Source: Hygrocybe punicea
Lineage: Eukaryota > Basidiomycota > Agaricomycetes > Agaricales > Hygrophoraceae
DNA: 64,000 bases
Direction of reading: 5' to 3'
NCBI GenBank assembly: GCA_963556145.1
Contig: OY744461.1
Coordinates: forward strand, 2,480,001-2,544,000
The position numbers were made by a program, and so were the translations under genes. The notes beneath the pieces are model-generated. The model worked only from the letters and a program-made list of their open reading frames with translations. It was not told the origin of the DNA and searched no databases. The first letter of the stretch is position 1. Each line of letters begins with the position of its first letter. Shown here piece by piece: positions 45,647 to 56,038 of this stretch.

Positions 45647-47883
45647 ATGAGTTGGGTCGTTCCCGAATATCTTGAAATCCTGAAAAACCATAAGCAGGAT
45701 TACCAAAATACCCCTGACAGGGACAGCAAGACAGTGATCATTAAAAGAATTCGTTCGGAAATAAAGAAGAAGAGCAGGGAAGTTGTTAAGGATGGTCACA
45801 TTGAGGGTTTGGCCAAAGTACTTGAACTTCGCCTTATAAGCTATACTCACATATAGGCTGACATCACGTTCTATGTAGAAAATCATCATATGGTTGAAGA
45901 ATCACAAGGATGATGGACATGAGGATGCTGGCAAAAAGAAGACTCGAGCGAAATTTGTCAGAACATGGGACTTACGCGCTGTTGTGGTGGAGAAGATGAA
46001 GGAGGAAATAAAAGAGAGAATCCAGGAGCTTTCAGGTGGAAAGCCCGGAAGCAAGGAGTTCATCACCGTATATAAAGATGCTTGCACCTGGGTCATGGAG
46101 AAGTTGACCCCCGAAAGAAGGGCAGAGTTTGAGGGTCTCGCTGCGGAGTGGAATAGTGGGAAACTAACAGATGAAGTGCGGAGTAGGTAAGTGAAAACCT
46201 TTTCTCACATCGTTGTCTTCTACTGAAGCCTCTGGGGTAGCAATGCGGAAAATTCGATGAGCAAGGTGGTTAGCAAGTTTGTAAAGGAATTGGATGTGCA
46301 GATGGGGGCGAAGGTGCTTGTCTTGGTTGGCTGGAAGGATCGGAAAGGCGTTGCTCAAACAACGAAGTAATATTTCACCTGCTGCAAATTATTTGAACTC
46401 ACCCAACATTATCGGTAGATTTGAAACCCACAACATTCAAGGGGAAATTTTTTCAAAAAGCAAAACTTTCCAGGACGAGGTGATGAAATTATGGAATGAG
46501 TGGGTGTTTACCGAATATGGTATGTTCAAGGTATCATCAACATTCACTTCTCTGATCATACATTAGATGAGCAGAGTGATGGAGAAGAAAGTGATGTCGA
46601 CAAGGGAAAGGGTCCCAGCCTGCCCAGGAAGGAACACGATAAGAGCGTGCCATTTGTCTTGCAAGTCGACGAGTTTGGTGCACCCATCCTCCCTGACACA
46701 AAGGGGATGTCACTGCCGAAGAAGAAGGATGTCTTTAGGGCATTTGTGACAATGTCCTACCGTAAGTTGAGCAGAATGACTGGAATAAAACACGACTCAC
46801 CATATGTTGCAGGCCAATATACGAACAACCAGAATGCGACAGTCCCATGGTTGAGGATAAGAGATTCCCTGGGGGAATTTATAGATGCTGAGTATCTCCC
46901 CAATGGACAGCAGATAATGGAGCCGACAAAGATGAAGAAGGACCAGCTGAAGCTGGTCTTTGACCACTGGGAGAACCGGCAGGCAGGCGGGTTGGTGGCC
47001 CTCAAATTCAAGTCTGCGAGGGCCTCAGATACAGAGAATCTGTTGAAGAACAAAAACGCCAAGAAAAGGAGATATGTGGATATTTCTGATGATGACGACA
47101 TCTCGGACAATGAGCCTGGACCTTCAACACGGATTGAGTACGGGGCCGCAAGCACATTGCCAAATTGATCGTAAGTGATATGCATTATCTGCCCCATGTG
47201 CATTTCCATTTGTTTATCTGGTTGTTTAGTCCAGCCGCAGTCGGCCCAGACAAAGAGGCAAGATTTGCATATTTACAAACCTTGAACGACAGTAGGCAAT
47301 ACCTGAGTTTGGTCAAGTTTTGCTATGACCATTATGTGAGTAATACATTTCAAGAATACATGTTGAAATGAATAACCTGGGTCAGGAATGGGACGTCAAT
47401 AATCCTGAACATGCCTGGATGTCATGGAGTTACCCCGGCCAATTTCTGCTGCCTGAGTTCCATGATGGCAATGCTCTAGAAGAGATCATGGTATGGATGG
47501 AGACGTTGCAATATCTGGCTGACATTGCAGTTATTCTATTGGTCATTGGCCTGGCCTTACGAGAATTTGCGGCCGCTCACTTCACCGAAGGCGACTTCGA
47601 CTCTACCAGGGGGATTCCCGAATATGTGTGGGGATCTTCGTACACCGCGGAACACACTCACAAGTTGTTGGAGAGAGCAGATAGGCTGAGGACATTCTTG
47701 GAAGAGAAAGAGGAAGAGCATGAGGTTGAGGATCCACCTGGACCACCCAGTGGGGACAAGGGCAAGGGCAAGGGCAAACCGCGCCATGGCGGAGGTGCTG
47801 GGGGAGCATCATCAAAAAGAAAGGACAAACCCAAAAAACCTAAGACTGGACATGTGAGGACCAGTGAGAGGTTAAGGAAGTGA
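45647..47883 (+). pseudogene. Eight-exon accessory gene broken by a single TGA
   Basis: Exons: 45647 to about 45817, 45879-46186, 46229-46366, 46419-46519, 46567-46761, 46813-47170, 47230-47335 and 47386-47883. Blocks include VVVEKMKEEIKERIQELSGG, LTPERRAEFEGLAAEWNSGK, FVKELDVQMGAKVLVLVGWK, VPWLRIRDSLGEFIDAEYLP, LVFDHWENRQAGG, FAYLQTLNDSRQYLSLVKFC, AWMSWSYPGQFLLPEF and a Lys/Arg-rich end (KRKDKPKKPKTGHVRTSERL). These are familiar from a multigene agaricomycete family of unknown function, whose two halves are normally one protein. The only defect is TGA at 47166-47168 (LPN-*), one C-to-T change from CGA; both flanking introns remain intact. It could be a very young pseudogene, or exons 1-6 may yield a truncated protein. 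Confidence 0.75.
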
Positions 47884-48214
47884 TATTCTCTGGTCTGGCT
47901 GCAAGCTTGGTCTTCATATCTGCAATGCTCCAGAGTCAATGTGTTAATTTTGTCATTGTTTCCTTGTCCTGTCTGCATGATGTGATGTGTATCATTTGCT
48001 ACATTGAAATGCATAATGTTTCAATACAAATATGGAAAAGTGAGGTCCAGTAAGAGGTGGAATGACTGGTAAAAAATGTGGTTATTAAAGTTCAGGGAGG
48101 CGAGAATATGTCCTGATATCTGCAGCGTATATCTACAGAATGTCAGGAAAGAGATTTCGTTATCCTCTGGATGTGTATGCCAGTGTAGAGTAAATATTAC
48201 CTTAATCTTGGCCC

Positions 48215-49110
48215 ATCCAATGGCAGTGGAAAAGAAATCTCCCTCTCTGCCAGGGGACAGATATATCGCATCCCCACGTTTGGTGGGAAATGTTGGTCCC
48301 CCTGATGTCGGCCCATCCACTGCTAGTGGGGAATAAATATCCCACCGAAGCCAGTGCCAGTGGGGAATAAATATCCCACCCCATCTCGGCCCATCCAGTG
48401 CCAGTGGGGAATAAATATCTTACCCCACCTCGGCCCATCCACTGCCAGTGGGGAATAAACATCCTACCCCACCTCGGCCCATCCACTGCTAGTGGGGAAT
48501 AAAGATCCCACCCTATCTCGGCCCATCCAGTGCCAGTGGGGAATAAATATCCTACCCCATCTCGGCCCATCCAGTGCCAGTGTGGAATAAATATCCCACC
48601 CAATGTGGGCCCATCCAGTGCCAGTGGGGAATAAATATCCTACCCTACCTCGGCCCATCCAGTGCCAGTGCGGAATAAATATCCCACCCCATCTCGGCCC
48701 ATCCAGTGCCAGTGGGGAATAAACATCCCACCCAATGTGGGCCCATCCACTACTAGTGGGGAATAAATATCCTACCCCATCTCGGCCCATCCAGTGCCAG
48801 TGGGAAATAAATATCTGACCCCATCGCAGCCCATCCAATGCCAATGGGACATAAATATCCCCTCCCATCTCGGCCCATCCAATGCCAGTGGAAAATAAAT
48901 AACCCACCCCATCTCGGCCCATCCAATGCCAGTGGGAAATAAATATCTAACCCCATCTCGGCCCATTCAATTCTAGTGGGAAATCCTTATTTCTAACTTT
49001 ATGGGCCCATTCAATACCAAGGGACAGAAATATCTCGGCTCATCTCGGCCCATCCAATACAATAGGTCTGGATTTTATCTCGGCCCATCTCGGCCCATCC
49101 ACTGGGATTG
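48215..49110. repeat. 44-bp minisatellite, roughly 18-20 copies
   Basis: The unit is TCGGCCCATCCAGTGCCAGT-GGGGAATAAATATCCCACCCCATC. Examples start at GGCCCATCC 48388, 48432 and 48476, and units become more diverged toward 49000-49110. Because 44 is not a multiple of three, all minus-strand frames read a shifted version of the same peptide (MGRDGVGYLFPTGTGWAE), which is not a protein signature. Confidence 0.92.
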
Positions 49111-49144
49111 GACCTTTAGCCCATCGGCTCTCCCAATGTTACTG

Positions 49145-49260
49145 GGAAAGATATGCTGCAAGGGCTCTTCCTGGAAGCTTGGGTCCATGGCATCGTCATC
49201 AGCTGCTGTGACGGGATTACACGACGGTTCTACCCTCGAATATTCACTTATTCTGTGCAT
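49145..49260 (+). pseudogene. Fragment of a Plavaka-type transposase
   Basis: GLFLEAWVHGIVISCCDGIT then RRFYPRIFTYS is the same block found intact at about 49920 (EAWLHGIVILCCDGVTCRFY-PRIFTYSADYPEK). The fragment is cut off on the right by the foldback element at 49258. It is a separate, second copy of the transposase family. Confidence 0.75.
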
Positions 49261-49643
49261 CAGGAAAACTCAATTCCACTTAATTTCACTTAATTCTGTC
49301 TTATTTGTCTTATTCTGTCTTATAAGTCTTGTTTTAAGGAGGGTCACACCCTTTTTTCAAGAAAATGTCTTACACCATATAAAATTGAACATCAAGACAC
49401 ATCAAGACACATTAAGATGACTCAAGAGAGACTCTGAAGTGAACATGCAATAACAATCGTTATTGACTTGATATCTTAGTTTACTTGATGTCATCTTAAA
49501 GTGTCTTGATTTTCAATGTAAGATGCATTAAGGGATCTTCTTGAAAAAAGGGTGAGACCCTCCTTAAAACAAGACTTATAAGACAGAATAAGACAAATAA
49601 GACAGAATTAAGTGAAATTAAGTGAAATTGAGTTTTCCTGATG
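49258..49643. mobile_element. Foldback element, ~160-bp arms
   Basis: CATCAGGAAAACTCAATT at 49258 is inverted at 49626-49643, and the arms continue matching inward (TTCACTTAATTCTGTCTTAT, AAGTCTTGTTTTAAGGAGGG) to about 49420 and 49484. The spacer is about 60 bp. It lies directly at the end of a transposase fragment, so it probably inserted there. No coding capacity. Confidence 0.85.
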
Positions 49644-49794
49644 TTGGCCACTTTACATGTTTTTTGGGAATGATTCGAAGTATCACCGGTGTAAACCAAC
49701 TTGCCATCTGTGTGAGCATGTAGCCTACTTTCGAACTGTGAGTTGCCTTTGTTTGGTGTCAGTTCCTGCTCGATAATTTTGCCCTAGTTACCAG

Positions 49795-52700
49795 ACAGCT
49801 TCAAAGAATTCGCCAGCGCCCAAACTGCGAATGGGAAAGTTCCAAGCCCAGCATTCATGACTCACTGCCATTGCAAACTTTTCCATGAGCAATGGAAAGT
49901 CATTTTAGATGATGATTTTATAGAGGCTTGGCTACATGGCATAGTGATCCTTTGTTGCGATGGGGTTACATGTCGATTCTATCCCAGGATATTTACATAC
50001 TCTGCAGACTACCCAGAGAAGTGAGTGTGCAGCTGATTGAACTGTTGGATTTCACTGATGCATGTCACAGAATTCTCATTGCTAGTATTCGAAATCTTGG
50101 GACATGCCCATGCCTGCATTGCATGATCCCACTCAGCCGTGTCCACAATCTTGGGATGGTCAGGGACATGACTCAACGAAGAACACTGCGTGCGGACAGC
50201 CACTGTCACAGTAAGGTCCTTGCCGCAAGAAGGGTTATCTATGAGAAACAATGTCAAGTCAATAGTGCGGTGGTGGAGGCTCTGCTTCAGAACCAGTCTT
50301 GGGTCCCGACTTTGGTTTGCAAATTATTTCTTCTCATGGTCTGGTTGACTCAGAAGAAACCCTTTAAAGAATGCATTTTCCGATCGACTGTCACTGTATG
50401 GATTCGATCTATTCAAGATGCTGCTCCCAGACTTAATGCATGAATTTGAATTAGGCATTTGGAGGGCGTTCTTCATTCATCTTCTGCATATCCCTCAATC
50501 TGTCAATGAGGATCTACTTGTTGAGTTGGATAGGCAGTGAGTTGGATTTTGATACATTAGCCATTTAGAAGCTTATTCTGACGAGGGCCAGCTATCGTCA
50601 TCAGCAAATTCGCATAAAACTTTTTTGACTTTATAAAGTCACTCTAAAGCCCAAAAAGTCGAAAAGTCATAAGTGGTTTACTCAAGTCCCACTTCTAAAA
50701 AGTCATAACAAAAATTGTAGTAAAATTGTTACACTGAGCTTACTTTTGACTTTTCTGATCCTTTCAAAAAGTCTGAAAAGTCAAAAAAGTTGAAAAGTTT
50801 TTTGTGAATTTGCTGATGGTCAAGTGCCCTCTTTTGGACGTGATGTAATTCAACGTTTTGCAGCCAATTGCTCTGAAATGAAGAGAATGGCAGCTCACGA
50901 TTTTGAAAACCTTTTACAGCTAAGGAACTGCCTCTTCAGTGGTTTTGGGGGAATGACTTGGTTCAGTGCGCCATTACTGTCTTCGATGGACTGCTCCCAG
51001 AGCCACACAACCAAGCTGTTACAGAACTACTCTTCGTCTTGGCACATTGGCATGCAATGGCCAAGTTACGCACGCACAATGACCTCACACTTGATATTAT
51101 GGAGGCGGTAACAGTATCCCTGGGCGAGAAACTCCGCAACTTTAGCCAGACAACTTGTTCTGCCTTTGACACAAAGGAGCTTCGTCGAGAATATGATGCT
51201 CGAATTCGCTGCCACACCAGAAAGGTGGCCACAGAAGCTCTTGAAAAAACCAGTGCAACTTCTCCTGCAAAACGGGTAACACCTGATTCTGAAGAAACTA
51301 CAAGCCCACCAACCCCAGCTGGGACCCGCAACCCAAATTCACAAGGTGGTTCTCTGCCTTCTGCTCAAGTTGGCAGTCGACCAGGTTGATGCCACAAGAC
51401 ACTGAATCTCAATACCTTTAAGTGTCATTCCTTTGGTGACTACGTCGATACTATTCGAACCTACGGCACCACAGATTCTTACTCGACAGAGCCAGTTCGT
51501 GAACTATGCCTCTCTGACAGGCTACTGCTGATTTTTGACTTCAGGGCAAATTGGAACACCGCTTGCCAAAGTCAAGATATACCCGTACAAGCCGCAAAGG
51601 CTTTCTCAAGCAGATGATGCAGATAGAGCATCGGCAGGCTCATCTTCGTCGTATACGAGCTCACCTTCAGAAGGCTGGGAGACCTCTGCATGAAGACGTT
51701 GCTGGTTCACCTGAAACACACCACGTCATCGGAGTATCCAAAAACCTCCCTGAGAATATTCCTGCCTTTCTTCAGAAGAACAGAGGGTATCCTGCTATTA
51801 AAGTGGCTAATGTCTCTATCCTACCTGAACACTTAATTAACATGTGTTCCTGGTCAGGACTTCATACCTAAACTGAAGAAGCATATACTTCCACGCATCA
51901 GGGAGATGCTGCATCAAGAAACTTTGGCTTCAGATGGAGGTTTGAATCCTCCACCAGGTCCCCCACAAGCTGGCTTGTCGGCCACACCAGATGCAATTGC
52001 ACACCATGCCAATGATTCCGTATTTTTCAAGAGCGATCGCATGTATCGCCATAATTTGGTGATATTTAACTACACCACATATGACATCAGGAGATCTCAG
52101 GATGTGGTCAACCCAGGCACATCTCACCATGACATCATGCTTTTGGCGGATAACACCGAGAATGAGTCGATTCACCCCTTCTTGTATGCCCGTGTGCTTG
52201 GCATCTATCATGTCAATGTAATCTATACTGGAGTGGGCTCATTGGACTATGCCACTCGGAGAGTGGAGTTTTTGTGGGTGCGATGGTTTGAGTACGGCAG
52301 TAACAAATCTGTTGAGTAGGCTGATTTGAATCTCGATCCAATCCATTTCCCACTGATGGCAGATGGAGGATCATTTGGCTTTGTGGATCCCAAAGATGTA
52401 CTACAGGGCTGTCACATTGTTCCTGCTTTTGCGAGAGGAAATGCTCGAGTGGATGGAATTGGTCTCTCCCGGCTGGCAAATGATGCTCGAGACTGGTCTC
52501 AATATCGTATCAACCGGTATGCTCCATCTTCCCAACATTCATTTATCAACCTCACATTAAGCAACAGCTTTGTTGACCATGATATGGTTATGCGCTACCA
52601 CTGGGGCTTGGCCGCTGGGCATATCTATACCCATGCCACCAGCAACAGTAACTTGCCTATGCAGACTCCCAATGTTGAAGACCACACTGATACCATGCTG

Positions 52701-52910
52701 AAAACGGAGATGAGAGCTGGATTGACCACTTCACTGCTAGAGCAAGATGATGACGCAGTGGATGATGATGATCCTGCACTTGGATTTGAGAATCGACAGG
52801 ATGACTTCATTGATGATGAGGCTGTAATTTCTGAAGAAGACTTTGGAGGCATAGAGAATGATGAAGAGTTTCTCGCCATGGATTACATGTATGGTTGTAG
52901 TTATGATTAA
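49795..52910 (+). pseudogene. Plavaka-type (CACTA-like) transposase relic
   Basis: Ordered blocks of this fungal transposase are present: LFHEQWKVILDDDFIEAWLH, HGIVILCCDGVTCRFYPRIF, then after a 50-nt intron ILIASIRNLGTCPCLHC, LSRVHNLGMVRDMTQRRTLR, DLMHEFELGIWRAFFIHLL, SYR|QVPSFGRDVIQRF (split by a MITE at 50599-50818), VFDGLLPEPHNQAV, FGDYVDTIRTYGTTDSY, HRLPKSRYTRTSRKGFLKQM, FGFVDPKDVLQGCHIVPAFA, MRYHWGLAAGHIYTH, and an acidic tail ending at TAA 52908-52910. Frame breaks occur between 50290 and 50430, and a TAG at 52317-52319 replaces an expected Trp. The N-terminus (zinc-finger part) and element TIRs are missing. It would have catalysed cut-and-paste transposition; it cannot now make a full product. 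Confidence 0.88.
50599..50818. mobile_element. 220-bp MITE with 13-bp perfect TIRs inside the transposase relic
   Basis: CATCAGCAAATTC (50599-50611) is inverted at 50806-50818. The interior is built of GACTTTTT / AAAAAGTC motifs. Removing it restores continuity of the transposase reading SYR-QVPSFGRD, so it is an insertion. Exact target duplication is ambiguous (GT or TCA-like). Confidence 0.85.
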
Positions 52911-53399
52911 TTTACGGTGAATGGCAATGGTCTGATAGTCATAATTCCTTCTCTGCAACTTCGGATCACCCGAACCCGAACTTCCATCTGATACCCACGC
53001 CAACCTAGACAGATCACTGTAAATTTTCTGATGATGGTTATGCCAGCTTGGCAATCTCACACCACTAAATACAATTATATTAACGAGTCATATATGCATA
53101 TATGCTTGGCCAGCTTACTGCCGCCATGTAAAGTTTGGCACCTTGCCGCCATGCATCCTGACAACCTCATATCATGGAACAAATTTATTTAACTAAGTAA
53201 TAAACATTGGTCAGCTTGCTTTAACCGTGCAGCTGTTATGGCGATGTTTTACCGCATATCTGCCAGTCTGGTGAAACACGACAATATTGAATCACATTAA
53301 GAGTACAATGTAAAACAGGGTAATGTATTCTATGGTATTGTGAACTACAAGCAACTTGGTGGCCAATTACCAACTCTGGCTGGGTAAATCAGCTCCGCT
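52911..53399. other. AT-rich, no gene seen
   Basis: Downstream flank of the transposase relic. It has small TGCCGCCATG and TATATGCATATATG repeats only. Confidence 0.4.
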
Positions 53400-54310
53400 C
53401 CATTTTCCTGATGTAGTTTGCTTACATAAAGACAATGAAGGTCTATTGTTCTGAACAGTTCATTGTTCTAAACAGTCCAAAAGGAGATAAAGTTCACTCA
53501 GCCCATTGTTCACAGCCTCTTTGATGCCCTCCATTGTTCTCATGACTCAGTCCCATTGTTCTCACTTTCCCATTGTTCTCAGTCCCCCATTGTTCTCCAA
53601 CAGTATAAATAGGGCCCCCAAATTCCAGTAGTCAGTAGGATTTCCCCCCTCACCATCAGTAGTCAGTCTTAGTTTGGGTTCACATAGTGTGTTCCCTCAT
53701 TCTCTTAGTACTAGTAGTTACTCATTGTAGTAGCTAGTGCTTGCAATCCAGTCCAGTTCACTCATTCTTTGAGTTCCCCTTGTCATTAAAGGAGAATTCA
53801 CTCAGTTCACTCAGTTCATTAGTCAGCTTTAGTCATCATTAGTCAGCTAGATACACTTCTAAGGTTAAGGTTTCATCCTAAACAAAACAGAGTATTCAAA
53901 AGGTATTAAAGATATCCCTGAACTAGTAGCCAATGTGCGTTTGAAGCTTCGGATTTAAGTCAGATATTATAATACCCAGAGATACTCCTGATTGAATAGG
54001 CCCTGCAGCCAAAACAATTCATATTGAACTGGTGAAATATTGTTATCAGTATTCATGAGTCCCCATTTTTATATTCCAGTAGTGAATATTAGTATTTCAG
54101 TACATCACACTCCCCAATTGCTATTGATACCCACTCAAAGTCTCAATTCTTAATTGAAGAGACCTCACTATTACATTCTATTGACTCATACAGTACATAT
54201 ACCTATAAACCCCTTCCTGATAGGTTATTTAGATATTAGAAACCCACAAACAACAAGAAGGTACCTGAACAAAGTCAACTCTGGTAATTCTTGGTGAAAC
54301 AAACATTCAC
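53400..54310 (+). other. LTR-like or promoter-like non-coding region
   Basis: CATTGTTCT recurs at least seven times (53448-53595), directly before a TATA-like GTATAAATAGGGCCCCC (about 53604). Downstream are short TTCACTCAGTTCA and TAGTCAG repeats. This resembles the U3-R-U5 order of an LTR, but no partner LTR, PBS or coding region is visible, so a solo LTR is only a suggestion. Confidence 0.35.
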
Positions 54311-54344
54311 ATAACAATGTATGGACAAACTTTTGAGATAGAGG

Positions 54345-54500
54345 GCCAGGGCTGACCCAGGGCCGACCCTGACCCGGCCTGGCCCTGACCTGGCCCTTAT
54401 GACCCAGGGCCAGGGCCAGCTGAAGGTGGACTGGACCTCAGGGCCAGGGTCAGGGCCAGCAAAATCAGCTGAGGGCTGGCCTGGACTGGCCTGTGGACAG
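54345..54500. repeat. GGGCCAGGG/CCCTGGCCC palindromic cluster
   Basis: About 155 bp of CAGGGCCAGGGC, CTGACCCGGCCTGGCCCTGA and related blocks in both orientations. It abuts and truncates the tyrosine-recombinase relic at about 54500. Confidence 0.75.
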
Positions 54501-55330
54501 TCTAGATGCTGTTGCAGTGTGTGAGGAATTTACCTGTACAGAGTGCAAGGTGGCCGGAGGCGGTGTTATATGCAAAAAGGGGAAAATTGGAGGGGATGTT
54601 GTTAGTGCAAAGGTGGGACTCCAGTGCCACAATGGGATCAGAAGGCCTTGATTGGTGGCAAATAACAATATCCGAACCTTTCAAATGCTTCACCTTATCC
54701 CATGGGAGGTGGAGCTTGCGAGATCCTTAAGGTGGATGGAGGTCGGAAACCGAGGGGAACAAGTAGGGGTTGTGAGAGTGGTTCTTATCAGGGAGGATAT
54801 CACCCAGGCGGCACTAGGCCACCACAGAGATGCATGTATCAAAAGGATCAGATGGAGAAAGGTTGGAATAGAGAGCAAAGAGCATGTCGTGGGTCACTGG
54901 TGGGCAAGGGAAACACTTCGAGGAGAGTGGTGTGAGGTTGTCAATGCCCCACAGAACGTACAAGAGACGTGTATTGCCAATGGTAAGGCACATTGTTGAC
55001 TATATGCCATGCACAGACCCCAGATAAGTCATTACACACTGCTGAGCCGCCACACATGCCAGCGGAGGAACCTGCGACGGAGCAGAAAAGAGCTTCAGAG
55101 GCTGGAAGGCGTTCAGAGGGGGGGATAGAGTTTGCGGCACAAAAGTCTGTGAATCTAGAAATGCTCCTGTTGTAGTTCTTGCGCATTGTGGGGGCCCAAG
55201 CATGGGCAATCACGAAGTCCACTGAGCATGAGGAGGAGGTCAAGGAGGAGGTAGGATGTGGAGAATTTCTGGAGGCAAGAAATGATTTCACAGATGATGA
55301 GACGAAGGTAGCCATGAAAATGAGGGTCTG
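54500..55330 (-). pseudogene. Tyrosine-recombinase relic (crypton/DIRS-type), C-terminus lost
   Basis: On the minus strand the N-terminal SAM-like region reads AHAWAPTMRKNYNRSISRFT, DFCAANSIPPSERLPASEAL (about 55230-55100). Then, with frame changes, come VTHDMLFALYSNLSPSDPFD, CRLGDILPDKN, KLHLPWDKVKHLKGSDIVIC, RPSDPIVALESHLCTNNIPS and FPLFAYNTASGHL. Stops occur at a TGA near 54945, a TAG near 54815 (VVA-*-CRLGD) and a TAA near 54730. The region that would carry the catalytic His-x-x-Arg and Tyr is replaced by the GGCC cluster, so it is inactive. Such recombinases integrate circular DNA intermediates; agaricomycete genomes carry many. The subfamily cannot be fixed from this fragment. Confidence 0.75.
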
Positions 55331-56038
55331 TAGTGTATGCATTATTGTAGACAGGCACAAGAATGGGAGATAACAGATCAAATAAATGGAATTTTACAGA
55401 GCTGGCCAAGTGATGAATTAAAGCTAGGTGACTGGCCCGAGAGATAGAGATCTGAGGGCAAGAGAGGCATTGTGACGGTGCCTGATCTGGGGATCAGAAT
55501 GGAAACCGGATCAGGGGCTGCCTTTATATAGGCAGCTCGCGGAGTTTAGAGGTCACACCACGACATGAGTCCATGCACTCTCCGCACGTTCTGAGTGCGC
55601 CTATTATCCTAAGTAAGTCTGAGGCACAAGTTTGTACTTCAACACTTTTTCATCTGGTGGGCAGAAGGTCTGGGTGGGTCTGGTCCAGACCCCATAAGAC
55701 CCATCAGTCAATTTGCACATTTGCTGATGAAGCCAAGGATCCACCTAAAGTCCATGTGAACTCTAGGTGGACTCTAAATGGACAAAAGATTCTGGTTCTG
55801 GTTCTGCAAAAGGGCTGAACCAGACCTCTGGTTTGGTTTGGGTTCAGTCAAAAAGGCCAAAAACCAGACCAAACCACTACTTTGCTGTTGTGGTTGTTAT
55901 TGCCATGGTCACACCCCAGGCCAATGCAGGCTGTTGGTAGGTGTTGTCTGATGGAGGTGCTCACCAACTTGAAATGTTCAACACATGGGATTTCCAAACT
56001 GGCTCACCATACATAGCTGATAGTAACAAACACAGCAG
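55331..56038. other. No gene seen; short CCAGACC/GGTCTGG repeats
   Basis: A TATA-like CTTTATATAGGCAG lies near 55523. Between 55660 and 55890 GGTCTGG, GGTTCTGGTTCTG and CCAGACC motifs alternate, resembling a degenerate palindromic repeat. Short frames only. Confidence 0.35.

Noticed and set aside
48202..48966. Overlapping minus-strand frames with GWAEMGWDIYSPLALDG-type repeats
   Set aside because: The 44-bp repeat rotates through all three frames, so any frame is open; not a protein-coding signature.
48215..49110. CRISPR-like regular repeats
   Set aside because: Units are directly contiguous without unique spacers, and the organism is a fungus; it is a minisatellite.
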